Source of the DNA: Candidatus Methylomirabilota bacterium
GTDB taxonomy: Bacteria > Methylomirabilota > Methylomirabilia > Methylomirabilales > CSP1-5
Length of the DNA: 20,361 nucleotides
Direction: 5' to 3'
NCBI GenBank assembly: GCA_023249165.1
Contig: JAHFDE010000003.1
Coordinates: 1 to 20,361, forward strand
The notes under the pieces were generated by a model. The model was not told the origin of the DNA and made no database searches. It was given only the letters and a program-made list of their open reading frames with translations. Shown piece after piece: positions 5,987 to 13,526 of the stretch. Every line of letters starts with the position of its first letter. The first letter of the stretch is position 1. The position numbers were made by a program, and so were the translations under genes.

Positions 5987-6739
5987 TTAGCGAAGGAGGG
6001 CTTCTAAGGCGTTGCGCGCCACAGGCTGCGTCCAGTCAACCCCCCCCACGCGTGCGACGATCTGTCCCGCCCGGTTGATGAGGTAGGTCGTCGGAACCGC
6101 TCCAAAGACGTCGTACGCCTCGGCCGCCGTCCACTTCGGATCAACCAGGACCGGGAAGGTTACGCTGGACTCCTTCACAAAGGTTTCGACTTGGGCCTGG
6201 GGACCCTGGTCCACGTTGATCGCGACGATCACGAGCCCGGCTGCCCTGTAATCCTGGTAGGCCCGCTCCAGGGAAGGCATCTCGGTCCGGCAGGGGTGAC
6301 ACCAGGTCGCCCAGAAGTGGAGGAGGACGGGCTTTCCCTTGAACTCCGAGAAGGAGGTAGTCCTCCCGGTGAGATCCGGAAGGGCAAAGTCGGGCGCCAT
6401 CACGGCAACCCGTGTACTGTCGGCCTTGGCGATCTCGGTGATCACGCCCGTCGGGCCTTCTGCCTTGAGGGTGAAGCGCACCTGATCCCCGGGCCTGAGG
6501 TCCTTGAGCAGCTCCGGGGAGGCGACCGGGAAGCGCATGATCATCCGAGGCATGAAGTCTTTGATCTCTTCGTGGTCGAGGACAACCATCCCCCCGGTCG
6601 GATTGACGGCAACGACTCTCCCTACCCCCTGATGAAACTCCTCGCCGAACGCGCTCCCGAAAACGAGGAGGCAGAGGCCCGTGGCGAGGGCCCCTGTGAA
6701 CCGGCTCCCCGCTGAGCTCACCCTACTGGTCCGCCTCAT
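5987..6739 (-). CDS. Exported CusF-like domain fused to a TlpA-type thioredoxin
   Basis: This is a 250-residue protein from the ATG at 6739 (ribosome-binding GGGAGCGG just upstream). A signal peptide or membrane anchor covers about 1-32. Residues 36-104 look like a CusF-type copper-binding domain: His56 followed by a DFMPRMIMRFPV segment with Met63, Met66 and Met68, the residue types that bind Cu(I) or Ag(I) in that family. Residues 113-250 are a redoxin/TlpA domain with the active site WCHPC (146-150) and the cis-proline segment VPTTYL (Pro216). It probably works in the periplasm as a reductant or assembly factor, possibly for the Cu site of cytochrome oxidase, a role shared by SCO and TlpA proteins. 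The fusion is the unusual point. It follows the CDP-alcohol transferase gene after a 78-bp gap. Confidence 0.85.
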   Translation of the reverse strand: MRRTSRVSSAGSRFTGALATGLCLLVFGSAFGEEFHQGVGRVVAVNPTGGMVVLDHEEIKDFMPRMIMRFPVASPELLKDLRPGDQVRFTLKAEGPTGVITEIAKADSTRVAVMAPDFALPDLTGRTTSFSEFKGKPVLLHFWATWCHPCRTEMPSLERAYQDYRAAGLVIVAINVDQGPQAQVETFVKESSVTFPVLVDPKWTAAEAYDVFGAVPTTYLINRAGQIVARVGGVDWTQPVARNALEALLR

Positions 6740-6817
6740 AAAGTCCGCTCCCTTGTGGTTCCGCCGTATTCCATCCCCCTCACGGCAAAGCAAGGCAGAG
6801 ACGGGCCGGCGCCTTCG

Positions 6818-7366
6818 CTACACGAGTGAGGCATTCCGACGGCGGGAAAGCAACGCTGTGGCTCCCCGGCAGAGGTAATCGAGGCCGGAGAGGATCGTGA
6901 ACGCTCCTGTCGCCCATAGGACAGGAGCCAGGGATGCACTCCCCGCCTCCACCGCCATGGCGAAGAGGACCGTGAGGACCTGCAGTGCCGTCGTCAGCTT
7001 TCCGAGGATCGACGGCGGATACCCAGGGCGGCCAGTGGTGATGAGGAGAAGACCTGAGCCCAGAATCAGGAGCAGATCTCTTCCCGCCACGATCAGCACC
7101 AGCCACAAGGGGAGCCTCCCCACGAAGGCCAATGTCAAAAAGGAGGAGCTCAAGAGCAGTTTATCCGCGACTGGATCGAGGATCCTCCCGAACTCTGTCC
7201 CCTCCCGCAAGGAGCGGGCCAAGAATCCGTCGAGCCCGTCGGTGATCCCGGCGATGAGGAAAAGGACAAACGCCCAGGAGAAATCTTCCCGGAGGAGGAG
7301 GAGCACGATCACCGGCGTTAACATCAGGCGAAGAAGGGTGAGCCCATTGGGGAGATTGATGATCAC
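6818..7366 (-). CDS. CDP-alcohol phosphatidyltransferase, second PgsA-like enzyme
   Basis: This is a 182-residue integral membrane protein starting with GTG at 7366, which shares four bases (GTGA) with the stop of hflX. The family motif is complete: D43, D46-G47, A50-R51, G60, D64 and D68 in the pattern DxxDGxxAR-x8-GxxxDxxxD, which binds the metal and the CDP-alcohol. About five to six hydrophobic helices follow. Such enzymes move a phosphatidyl group from CDP-diacylglycerol to an alcohol such as glycerol-3-phosphate. The window has another member at 15841-16389 that is closer to canonical PgsA. This copy may therefore be a phosphatidylglycerophosphate synthase paralogue or a cardiolipin-synthase-type enzyme. 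The acceptor cannot be read from the sequence. Confidence 0.88.
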   Translation of the reverse strand: MIINLPNGLTLLRLMLTPVIVLLLLREDFSWAFVLFLIAGITDGLDGFLARSLREGTEFGRILDPVADKLLLSSSFLTLAFVGRLPLWLVLIVAGRDLLLILGSGLLLITTGRPGYPPSILGKLTTALQVLTVLFAMAVEAGSASLAPVLWATGAFTILSGLDYLCRGATALLSRRRNASLV

Positions 7367-8523
7367 GGTCTGCGCCTCTCGTCTCCCGCGCCTGCCGAAA
7401 GGTCTCTCGCGACGGCCGTGGCGTCTTCGACGGTCTTCAGGGTCTCGGCCATGGCGTGCTTGAGGTCATCGAGCCCCGCCCCGGTCCGCGCCGAGACCAC
7501 GACGGACCGCGGCCTGCGGGCGAGAAAGGCGACCGCCTCCGGATGCGGCAGTTTGTCCACCTTGTTGTACACGCTGATCAGCGGCTTCGCGGCTGCCCCC
7601 AGTTCCCCCAGGACCGCCATCACCGCCTGCGACTGATTCTGCCAGTCTGGATGGGAGATATCGATCACGTGGAGAAGGAGATCCGATGCCCGGACTTCTT
7701 CCAACGTCGCCTTGAAGGCCTCCACCAATTGATGGGGAAGCTTCCTGATGAATCCCACGGTATCCGACAGGAGGATTTCCCGGCCACCGGGCACAATCAC
7801 CTTCCGTAGCGTTGGGTCCAGCGTGGCAAAGAACTTATCGGCCACCGGGAGCGCCGCGTGGGTCAACGCATTGAGCAGGGACGACTTCCCCGCATTGGTG
7901 TATCCCACGACCGCTGCGGTCGGAAGGGCCCGCTTCTGCCGATGCCGACGCAAAAGCGCCCGATGGCGCCGAACCTTCTCCAGCTCCTCCTCGATCTTGA
8001 CGATCCGGCGCCGAATCCGTCGTCGATCCACTTCCAGTTGCGTCTCGCCGGGGCCCCGGGTCCCAATGCCACCTCCCAACCGGGAAAGCTCGCCCCCATG
8101 GCCGGTGAGGCGCGGGAGCAGATACTTGAGCTGGGCCAGCTCGACCTGGAGCTTCCCCTCCCGAGATCGGGCGCGCTGGGCGAAAATATCCAGAATGAGC
8201 CCCGTCCGGTCAACCACCTTTCGGCCAAGGGTGGCTTCGAGATTTCTCTGCTGGGAACCGGTCAGGTCATCGTCGAAGATGACGAGGTCCACGCCCTCTT
8301 CGCAGATCGCCCTGACCTCCTCGGCCTTGCCCGGACCGATCAGGGTGCGGGGATTGGGCAGGAATCGCTCTTGGAGGACGCGAAAGGCCGGCTCAGCCCC
8401 TGCCGACATCGCCAGCTGAGCCAGCTCCTCCAGGGAATCCTCGGCGTCCCAACGGGACTGGTGAGGCCACCTGAGCCCGATGAGGACCGCCACTTCACGC
8501 CGTGGTAGGGAGACCGCTCTCAC
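7363..8523 (-). CDS. hflX: GTPase HflX (ribosome-splitting)
   Basis: This is a 386-residue protein starting with GTG at 8523, overlapping the tyrA stop by four bases. The N-terminal HflX domain contains LPNPRTLIGPGKAEEV (55-70), where the nucleotide-binding N-domain starts, and the signature GGIGTRGPGETQLE at 151-164. A basic coiled segment (168-200) leads into the GTPase domain: GYTNAGKSS (207-215), DTVGF (254-258) and NKVD (320-323). HflX binds the 50S subunit and rescues stalled or heat-damaged ribosomes. Length and domain order are those of a complete protein. The gene is placed between tyrA and a phospholipid enzyme with 4-base overlaps on both sides. This suggests it is expressed with the aromatic amino acid operon. 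Confidence 0.96.
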   Translation of the reverse strand: MRAVSLPRREVAVLIGLRWPHQSRWDAEDSLEELAQLAMSAGAEPAFRVLQERFLPNPRTLIGPGKAEEVRAICEEGVDLVIFDDDLTGSQQRNLEATLGRKVVDRTGLILDIFAQRARSREGKLQVELAQLKYLLPRLTGHGGELSRLGGGIGTRGPGETQLEVDRRRIRRRIVKIEEELEKVRRHRALLRRHRQKRALPTAAVVGYTNAGKSSLLNALTHAALPVADKFFATLDPTLRKVIVPGGREILLSDTVGFIRKLPHQLVEAFKATLEEVRASDLLLHVIDISHPDWQNQSQAVMAVLGELGAAAKPLISVYNKVDKLPHPEAVAFLARRPRSVVVSARTGAGLDDLKHAMAETLKTVEDATAVARDLSAGAGDERRRP

Positions 8524-9407
8524 CGAAGTTGTTCGCGCGCCTCCTTCGCCCGCTGAAACTCCTCGACCAGGCCGGCCATATTCTGTGTCCGAATCAGCTC
8601 CGCAATCCGCTCCAGCACCTGCCGGAATCGAGAAATGGACTCGAGGACCTCACCTCGATTCCGGATCAGAATGTCACGCCACATGATCGGGTGCGACGCC
8701 GCAATCCGGGTGAAGTCCCGAAGCCCACCGCCGCTGAATCGCAGAAGTTCTTCCTCCCCGTCCCCACGGTTCAGCACGGTTCCAATGAGCGCGTAGGCGA
8801 CGACATGCGGCAGATGGCTGACGAGGGCGAAGACCTGGTCGTGCCGGAAGGGATCCATCAGGACCACGTGGGATCCCACCCCCTCCCACAGGCGCATGAC
8901 CTTCTTAAGGGCCTCCTCGGGGGTTCGGGACGACGGCGTGAGGACACAGAGACTCCCATGAAAGAGTCCGGCCGAGGCGGCCTCGGGCCCAGAGCGTTCG
9001 GTCCCGGCGATAGGGTGGGCAGGGACGTAGGTTCGGCCAGGAGGGATCTCTCTCTCCACCTCGGCGACGAGATCTCCCTTCACACTTCCCACGTCGGTCA
9101 CGATACACCCGGGGGCGAGGTGGGGTGCAGCGGCCCGGACCACTTCCGCGATGGCCCCGACGGGGACAGCCACCACCACGAGGTCGGCCCCCGCGACCCC
9201 GGCCGGCAGATCGCCAACCTCGTCCACCAGGCCCAGGGCAATCGCGTGATTCACATGGATCTGATCTCTGTCCAGGCCGACCACACGCGCCGCGAGCCGC
9301 CCCCGGCAAGCCCGAGCCAGGCTGCCGCCGATGAGCCCCACGCCAATCACCGCGATGCGCTGGAAGATCGGTTCACGGACTTCGACGAGCTCAGTCGAGT
9401 CGTTCAC
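8520..9407 (-). CDS. tyrA: Prephenate dehydrogenase
   Basis: This is a 295-residue NAD(P)-dependent enzyme that oxidatively decarboxylates prephenate to 4-hydroxyphenylpyruvate, the step toward tyrosine. The dinucleotide fold is at 18-48 with GVGLIGGS (22-29). Further family motifs are DVGSVKG (105-111), HPIAGTERSG (131-140) holding the catalytic His, and SHLPHVVAYAL (197-207). The only plausible start is GTG at 9407: an in-frame stop lies just upstream and no other start precedes the nucleotide-binding strand. That start codon lies inside the first unit of the heptad repeat array at 9401-9456, an odd arrangement. The ribosome-binding site is weak. The gene follows aroF after a 110-base spacer and overlaps hflX by four bases. 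Confidence 0.95.
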   Translation of the reverse strand: MNDSTELVEVREPIFQRIAVIGVGLIGGSLARACRGRLAARVVGLDRDQIHVNHAIALGLVDEVGDLPAGVAGADLVVVAVPVGAIAEVVRAAAPHLAPGCIVTDVGSVKGDLVAEVEREIPPGRTYVPAHPIAGTERSGPEAASAGLFHGSLCVLTPSSRTPEEALKKVMRLWEGVGSHVVLMDPFRHDQVFALVSHLPHVVAYALIGTVLNRGDGEEELLRFSGGGLRDFTRIAASHPIMWRDILIRNRGEVLESISRFRQVLERIAELIRTQNMAGLVEEFQRAKEAREQLR

Positions 9408-9517
9408 AGTTCACCGTCCCCAGAGACTGGAGACTGGAGCTATGAGACTGGAGTCGCCACTTAGCGCTTACCACTCCCTCTTGCTCCTGTCTCCTGTCTC
9501 CGGTCTCTGGTCTGTGG
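9401..9517. repeat. Phase-locked degenerate heptanucleotide arrays, opposing
   Basis: From 9401 to 9456 the sequence divides into eight consecutive 7-base units (CGTTCAC, AGTTCAC, CGTCCCC, AGAGACT, GGAGACT, GGAGCTA, TGAGACT, GGAGTCG). From 9483 to 9517 five more follow (GCTCCTG, TCTCCTG, TCTCCGG, TCTCTGG, TCTGTGG), ending at the aroF stop codon. The second array is roughly the reverse complement of the first: 9424-9453 and 9484-9513 match at 23 of 30 positions when inverted. The transcript between aroF and tyrA could fold into a long imperfect hairpin. No known element name is assigned. Confidence 0.75.
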
Positions 9518-10531
9518 TCACAGACGGCGCCCCACGACGGGCGCCAGGGCCCGCATCTGGTCCATCAGTGCGGCGAACCGAGCAGGGACCAGGGCCTGAG
9601 GTCCGTCGGATAACGCCACCTCGGGTTGGGGATGGACCTCGACCATGACCCCGTCCGCCCCCACGGCAACGGCCGCCAGCGTCAGCGGGGCCACGAGATC
9701 CCATTTTCCGGCGGCGTGACTCGGATCGACGATGACCGGCAGGTGCGAGAGCTGTTTCAGCGACGGGACCGCCGAAAGGTCCAGCGTATTCCGGGTGTAC
9801 TCCTCGAAGGTCCGGATGCCCCGTTCGCAGAGGACAATATTGTAGTTTCCCTCGGACATGATGTACTCCGCCGACATCAGAAGCTCCTTGATCGTCGAGC
9901 TCATCCCCCGTTTGAGGAGGACCGGCTTGCGGTGGATGCCCACCTCCTTGAGCAGACGGAAGTTCTGCATGTTCCTGGCGCCGATCTGGACCATGTCGGC
10001 GTACTTCATCACGAGCTCCGCATCCCGCGGGTCCATCAACTCGGTGACGACCGGCAGCCCGGTCACCTCCCGTACTTCGGCCAGGTATCTCAACCCCTCC
10101 TCGCCGAGCCCCTGGAACGAATACGGCGACGTCCTCGGCTTGAAGGCCCCCCCTCGGAGCAGGGTGGCCCCCGCCTCCTTGACCTTGATCGCCGTATCGA
10201 GCAGCATCTCGCGTCCTTCGACCGAGCACGGGCCGGCAATGACCGCGAGCCGCGCCCCACCGACCGTCACGCCGTTCACCTCCACGACGCTTGGCTCGGT
10301 CTTGAAGTCTCGGCTGGCGAGTTTGAAGGGCGTCAAGATGGGGAGGACCTTTTCGACGGCGGGCAGGGCCTCAAAAGGGACATTCCGAAGGACCCGTTCA
10401 TCCCCGATGGCCCCGATGATGGTCCGCTCCACCCCTTTGGAGATGTGGGGCTTGAGGCCATGCTGGGTAATTCGCTCCACCACCTGGTCAATGTCCGCCT
10501 GGGTGGCGGTAGAGCGCATGACGATGATCAT
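9518..10531 (-). CDS. aroF: 3-deoxy-7-phosphoheptulonate (DAHP) synthase, type Iβ
   Basis: This is a 337-residue enzyme that condenses phosphoenolpyruvate with erythrose-4-phosphate, the entry step of aromatic synthesis. Residues 1-70 are a ferredoxin-like (ACT-like) N-terminal domain, as in Thermotoga-type enzymes, where it takes part in feedback inhibition. The barrel contains GPCSVE (100-105), LRGGAFKPRTSPYSFQG (125-141), LLKRGM (205-210) and DPSHAAGKWDLV (269-280). The likely metal ligands are Cys102, His272, Glu298 and Asp309. The ATG at 10531 shares ATGA with the hisC stop. The type Iβ form and its N-terminal domain suggest feedback control by tyrosine or phenylalanine, or by chorismate or prephenate; which one cannot be told. 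The symbol is by function; aroG, aroA and aroF are all used for this family. Confidence 0.95.
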   Translation of the reverse strand: MIIVMRSTATQADIDQVVERITQHGLKPHISKGVERTIIGAIGDERVLRNVPFEALPAVEKVLPILTPFKLASRDFKTEPSVVEVNGVTVGGARLAVIAGPCSVEGREMLLDTAIKVKEAGATLLRGGAFKPRTSPYSFQGLGEEGLRYLAEVREVTGLPVVTELMDPRDAELVMKYADMVQIGARNMQNFRLLKEVGIHRKPVLLKRGMSSTIKELLMSAEYIMSEGNYNIVLCERGIRTFEEYTRNTLDLSAVPSLKQLSHLPVIVDPSHAAGKWDLVAPLTLAAVAVGADGVMVEVHPQPEVALSDGPQALVPARFAALMDQMRALAPVVGRRL

Positions 10532-11691
10532 CTCTTGCTCCTCCCCCCTGCGGAACCCCCGGACCTCGCCGCCGCCCCCACCGTGCCGAGCACCTCGCCT
10601 AGGGCCTGGAGAGCCCGGCTATTCTCCTGAGGTGTTCCCACTGTCACGCGGATATACGCGGGCAGACCATACCCCTCCATGGATCGAACGATGACCCCCT
10701 TGCGCAGGAGGGCGTCCGCGACCGCCTTGCCTTCCACCACGACGTTGACCAGGATGAAGTTGGTCACGCTCGGGATGGTGACAAGTCCCAACTCGTCGAA
10801 GCGGGACTGCATGGTTCGCCGTCCGGCCTCGGTGATTCGAAGCGTCTCCTCGAGGTGGGCCGCATCGTCCAGGGCAGCCAAGGCCGCCTTCTGGGCCAAC
10901 GCGTTGACGTTGAAGGGCTGCCGCACCCGGTTCAGAAGCTCCACCATCTCCGTGGAGCCGATGCCGTACCCGATCCGCAGTCCCGCGAGACCGTACGCCT
11001 TCGAAAAGGTCCTAAGGGCCAAAAGATAGCGTCCCTCCCGGACATATCGAAGGAGATCCGGCTGAAGATACCGGGGAACATACTCCCGATATGCCTCATC
11101 CACCACCAGGATAACATCGGGTGGAAGCGCCCGCACAAAATCGTCCAGGTCGCTGGGCGAGACGCACGTCCCGGTCGGATTATTGGGGTTGCCGAGAAAG
11201 ACCAGCTTGGTTCGGGCAGTCACCGCCTTGAGCATCCCGCGAAGATCGTGCGTGAAATCCTTCAGAGAGACCTCTCGGATGTGGCCCCCCACGGCCTGGC
11301 AGACACTCCGATAGACGACAAAGGCCGGATGGCCCATCACCGCCTCATCCCCCGGTCCCAGGAAGGCTCGGGTAACAAGCTCCAACAGCTCATTGCTCCC
11401 GTTACCGAAACAGATCTCCTCGGGTTTCACCCCGAGGCGCCGACTGAGCCCCTGGCGCAAGGCATAACAGGTACCATCGGGGTACCGGTGCAGCCCTTGA
11501 AGCGCCTCTCGAATGGCCTGCAGGGCCAGCGGCGAGGGGCCCAGGGGATTCTCGTTGGAGGCGAGCTTGAGCACGTCATCGAGCCCGAGCTCCCGCTCTA
11601 CCTCCTCCATCGGCCTTCCCGGGCTGTACGGGACCAGTCCCAAGACCTGCGGCTGCGCCAATTCTGTCAGCGTCTTCACGTCACGACTCAC
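10528..11691 (-). CDS. hisC: Histidinol-phosphate/aromatic aminotransferase, PLP-dependent
   Basis: This is a 387-residue fold-type I aminotransferase. Key segments are KLASNENPLGPSP (42-54), FGNGSNELL (95-103), NPNNPTG (168-174), DEAYREY (198-204), and TFSKAYGLAGLRIGY (228-242), where Lys231 should carry the cofactor; an Arg in the IRVTVG segment near the C-terminus should bind the substrate carboxylate. The family makes histidinol phosphate. Here the gene sits between pheA and aroF/tyrA, so it may act mainly on phenylpyruvate, hydroxyphenylpyruvate or prephenate, as some HisC enzymes do. The start is GTG at 11691 and the ribosome-binding site is weak. The C-terminal tail (about 370-387) is Ala/Gly/Ser/Arg-rich and probably disordered. 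It overlaps aroF by four bases. Confidence 0.93.
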   Translation of the reverse strand: MSRDVKTLTELAQPQVLGLVPYSPGRPMEEVERELGLDDVLKLASNENPLGPSPLALQAIREALQGLHRYPDGTCYALRQGLSRRLGVKPEEICFGNGSNELLELVTRAFLGPGDEAVMGHPAFVVYRSVCQAVGGHIREVSLKDFTHDLRGMLKAVTARTKLVFLGNPNNPTGTCVSPSDLDDFVRALPPDVILVVDEAYREYVPRYLQPDLLRYVREGRYLLALRTFSKAYGLAGLRIGYGIGSTEMVELLNRVRQPFNVNALAQKAALAALDDAAHLEETLRITEAGRRTMQSRFDELGLVTIPSVTNFILVNVVVEGKAVADALLRKGVIVRSMEGYGLPAYIRVTVGTPQENSRALQALGEVLGTVGAAARSGGSAGGRSKR

Positions 11692-11729
11692 CGTTGTCCC
11701 TTACGCGTCATTGCTCACGTGCTCTTGCA

Positions 11730-11799
11730 GTATCGGGTCTTGGGTGTCAGGTGTTAGGTTTTCGGTCCCCAACACCCAATACCGAACACCCAAAACCCT
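11730..11799. repeat. Ten in-register heptads forming an inverted array
   Basis: The sequence divides without gap into ten 7-base units: five G/T-rich (GTATCGG, GTCTTGG, GTGTCAG, GTGTTAG, GTTTTCG) and then five C/A-rich (GTCCCCA, ACACCCA, ATACCGA, ACACCCA, AAACCCT). Residues 11736-11758 and 11775-11797 match at 18 of 23 positions when inverted. It fills most of the spacer between pheA and hisC and could form a hairpin in the transcript. No T-run follows on either strand, so a simple terminator is not indicated; a partial attenuator is possible. Confidence 0.78.
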
Positions 11800-11801
11800 C
11801 C

Positions 11802-12881
11802 TCAACTCTTCGCCCGGAGCGGCTCCTTGGGGTACGAGCCTAGGACCTTCACAAACAGGCATTCCTCCTGGAGCCCCTCCAGGGCCGCCTTCACCGGCGC
11901 ATCCTCGGCATGTCCCTCGAAATCCACATAGAAGATGTACTCCCAGACACGGTAGCGGGAAGGTCGCGACTCGATCTTGGTCAGGTTGATCTGGTTCTTG
12001 GCGAAGGGCTCCAGCATCCGGTACAGCGCCCCCACCCGGTCCCGAATCGTGAAGAGGATCGAGGTCTTGTCCTGGCCGGTGACGGCGCACGGCGACTGCC
12101 CGATGATCAGGAAGCGCGTGAAATTATACGGACTGTCTTCAATCCGGGACGCCACCACCTTCAGATCATAGAACCGGCTCGCCAGCTCGGACGCGATGGC
12201 CGCGGCCGCCTCATCCTGGGCGGCAAGCTCGGCTGCCGCCGCCGTGGAGTGTACCTCGCGAAGCGCGACCCCCGCCATGTTCGCCTCGAGCCACTTCCGG
12301 GATTGGGCGATGGCATGGGGATGGGAGTAGATCGTGACGATCCGCCCCTTCTCTCCGAGCTTCGACAGGAGGTGATGAGCAACCTCCATGAGGATCTCGC
12401 CACAGATCTTCAGGTCCGAATCGACGAACATGTCGAGGGTATGACTCACCACCCCCTCGGTCGAGTTCTCGACCGGCACGACCCCGTAGTCCGCCTTCCC
12501 CTTCTCCACCTCGGCAAAGACCTCGCCGATGCCTCGGAGCGGGACGTATTCCGCCAGCAGGCCGAATCGCTTCATGCACGCCATGTGGGTGAAGGTGGCC
12601 TGGGGCCCGAGGTAGGCCACCTTCAACGGCTGCTCGAGCGAAAGACAGGCCGAGAGGATTTCCCGGTAGACTGCCTTGATCGCTCTGTCCGGGAAGGGTC
12701 CCCGGCTCTCCCGCGTGAGGCGATCGATGATCTCTCCCTCCCGTTGCGGGGAATGGTAGGCGATGTTTCCCTTAGCCTTCTCCTCCCCCACGCGCACGAC
12801 GACCTCGGCCCGGCGATTCAGGAGGTCCAGGATCTGGCTATCGATGGCATCGATCTGCCGTCGGAACTCCTCGATTCCCAT
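11802..12881 (-). CDS. pheA: Bifunctional chorismate mutase/prephenate dehydratase
   Basis: This is a 359-residue P-protein that converts chorismate to prephenate and then to phenylpyruvate. The AroQ-type chorismate mutase covers about 1-86, beginning with a long helix (EEFRRQIDAIDSQILDLLNRR) and including KGNIAYHSPQRE. Prephenate dehydratase covers about 87-265: YLGPQATFTH (90-99), VPVENSTEGVV (135-145), SHPHAIAQ (186-193), and YNFTRFLII (252-260) with the catalytic TRF. An ACT domain (about 272-352) with GALYRMLEPF and ESRP (304-307) should bind phenylalanine for feedback inhibition. The ATG at 12881 has AGAGGG just upstream. A promoter with a perfect -10 lies at 12931-12960. The downstream spacer is the heptad array at 11730-11799. 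Confidence 0.97.
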   Translation of the reverse strand: MGIEEFRRQIDAIDSQILDLLNRRAEVVVRVGEEKAKGNIAYHSPQREGEIIDRLTRESRGPFPDRAIKAVYREILSACLSLEQPLKVAYLGPQATFTHMACMKRFGLLAEYVPLRGIGEVFAEVEKGKADYGVVPVENSTEGVVSHTLDMFVDSDLKICGEILMEVAHHLLSKLGEKGRIVTIYSHPHAIAQSRKWLEANMAGVALREVHSTAAAAELAAQDEAAAAIASELASRFYDLKVVASRIEDSPYNFTRFLIIGQSPCAVTGQDKTSILFTIRDRVGALYRMLEPFAKNQINLTKIESRPSRYRVWEYIFYVDFEGHAEDAPVKAALEGLQEECLFVKVLGSYPKEPLRAKS

Positions 12882-12930
12882 CTCTGCCCTCTATGGTCTC
12901 TCCGTCCACATCTCGATCTGAAGCCCGGCC

Positions 12931-12960
12931 ATTATAGGGAGGAATCCAAGGCGGCTTCAA
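12931..12960 (-). promoter_or_regulatory. Sigma70-type promoter of the pheA-hisC-aroF-tyrA operon
   Basis: On the minus strand the -10 is a perfect TATAAT (12931-12936), and TTGAAG (12955-12960, four of six to TTGACA) lies 18 bases upstream. The -35 overlaps the scpB stop codon. Transcription would start near 12924, about 43 bases before the pheA ATG. This suggests the aromatic genes can be expressed apart from scpA/scpB. Confidence 0.62.
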
Positions 12961-13526
12961 GGGTTTTCTCGCTTCGTCTTGACGGCGCCATCTGCCTCCT
13001 GGCCGGCAGGCACGAGGGCCTCGAGCTCCTGAGTTGAGGGGAGATCCGTAATATCCTGGAAGCCGAAGTATTCCAGGAACGTCCGCGTGGTGCCGTAGAG
13101 AAGCGGCCGGCCCACCTCTCGCTTGCGCCCGAGGATCCGGATGAGCCCCCGTTCCATGAGGGTCTTCAGGACGGTGTCCACCAGCACGCCCCGGATCGCC
13201 TCGATCTCGGCCTTGGTGATCGGCTGTCGGTAGGCGATGATGGCCAACGTCTCGAGCGCCGGCCGGGACAGTCTGACCGGTCGCGTTTGGGCCAACCGGC
13301 TGACCCAGGGGTGCAGCTCAGATCGGGTCGCCATGCGATAGCCGCCGGCGACCTGAAGGATCGTGAGGCCCGAACCCCTCTTTGCATACTCATCCCTCAA
13401 GGAGTCCAGGCTCTCAACGATTCTTGCCTTCTCCTCACCCAGGATCGCTTCCAGCTGCTCGATCGAGAGCGGATCAGGGGAGGCGAAGAGGACCGCCTCC
13501 AAGATCGCCGGGGCGTCCTGGCTCAT
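12957..13526 (-). CDS. scpB: Segregation and condensation protein ScpB
   Basis: This is a 189-residue protein of the SMC-ScpA-ScpB condensin complex that compacts and separates chromosomes. It has two winged-helix domains. The N-terminal one starts APAILEAVLFASPDPLSIEQLEAIL (5-29). The second includes the strongly conserved ALETLAIIAYRQPITKAEIE (90-109) and GRPLLYGTTRTFLEYFG (138-154). The start is the ATG at 13526, sharing ATGA with the scpA stop. The acidic and then basic tail (about 165-189) is typical for the family. Its stop codon overlaps the -35 of the downstream promoter. Confidence 0.96.
   Translation of the reverse strand: MSQDAPAILEAVLFASPDPLSIEQLEAILGEEKARIVESLDSLRDEYAKRGSGLTILQVAGGYRMATRSELHPWVSRLAQTRPVRLSRPALETLAIIAYRQPITKAEIEAIRGVLVDTVLKTLMERGLIRILGRKREVGRPLLYGTTRTFLEYFGFQDITDLPSTQELEALVPAGQEADGAVKTKRENP

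Noticed and set aside
4700..6007. Long plus-strand open frame opposite der
   Set aside because: It mirrors der in the antisense strand, is rich in His, Gly, Pro and Arg, and has no recognisable domain. GC-rich genes commonly give such shadows. The same applies to the plus-strand frames at 8502-9464, 9626-10630, 11910-13037 and 14784-15995.
11730..11799. CRISPR array
   Set aside because: Units are 7 bases, degenerate and without unique spacers; there is no 25-40 base direct repeat and no cas gene.
11730..11799. Rho-independent terminator after pheA
   Set aside because: The hairpin is long and imperfect and has no T-run on the minus strand; hisC and aroF lie directly downstream, apparently in the same operon.
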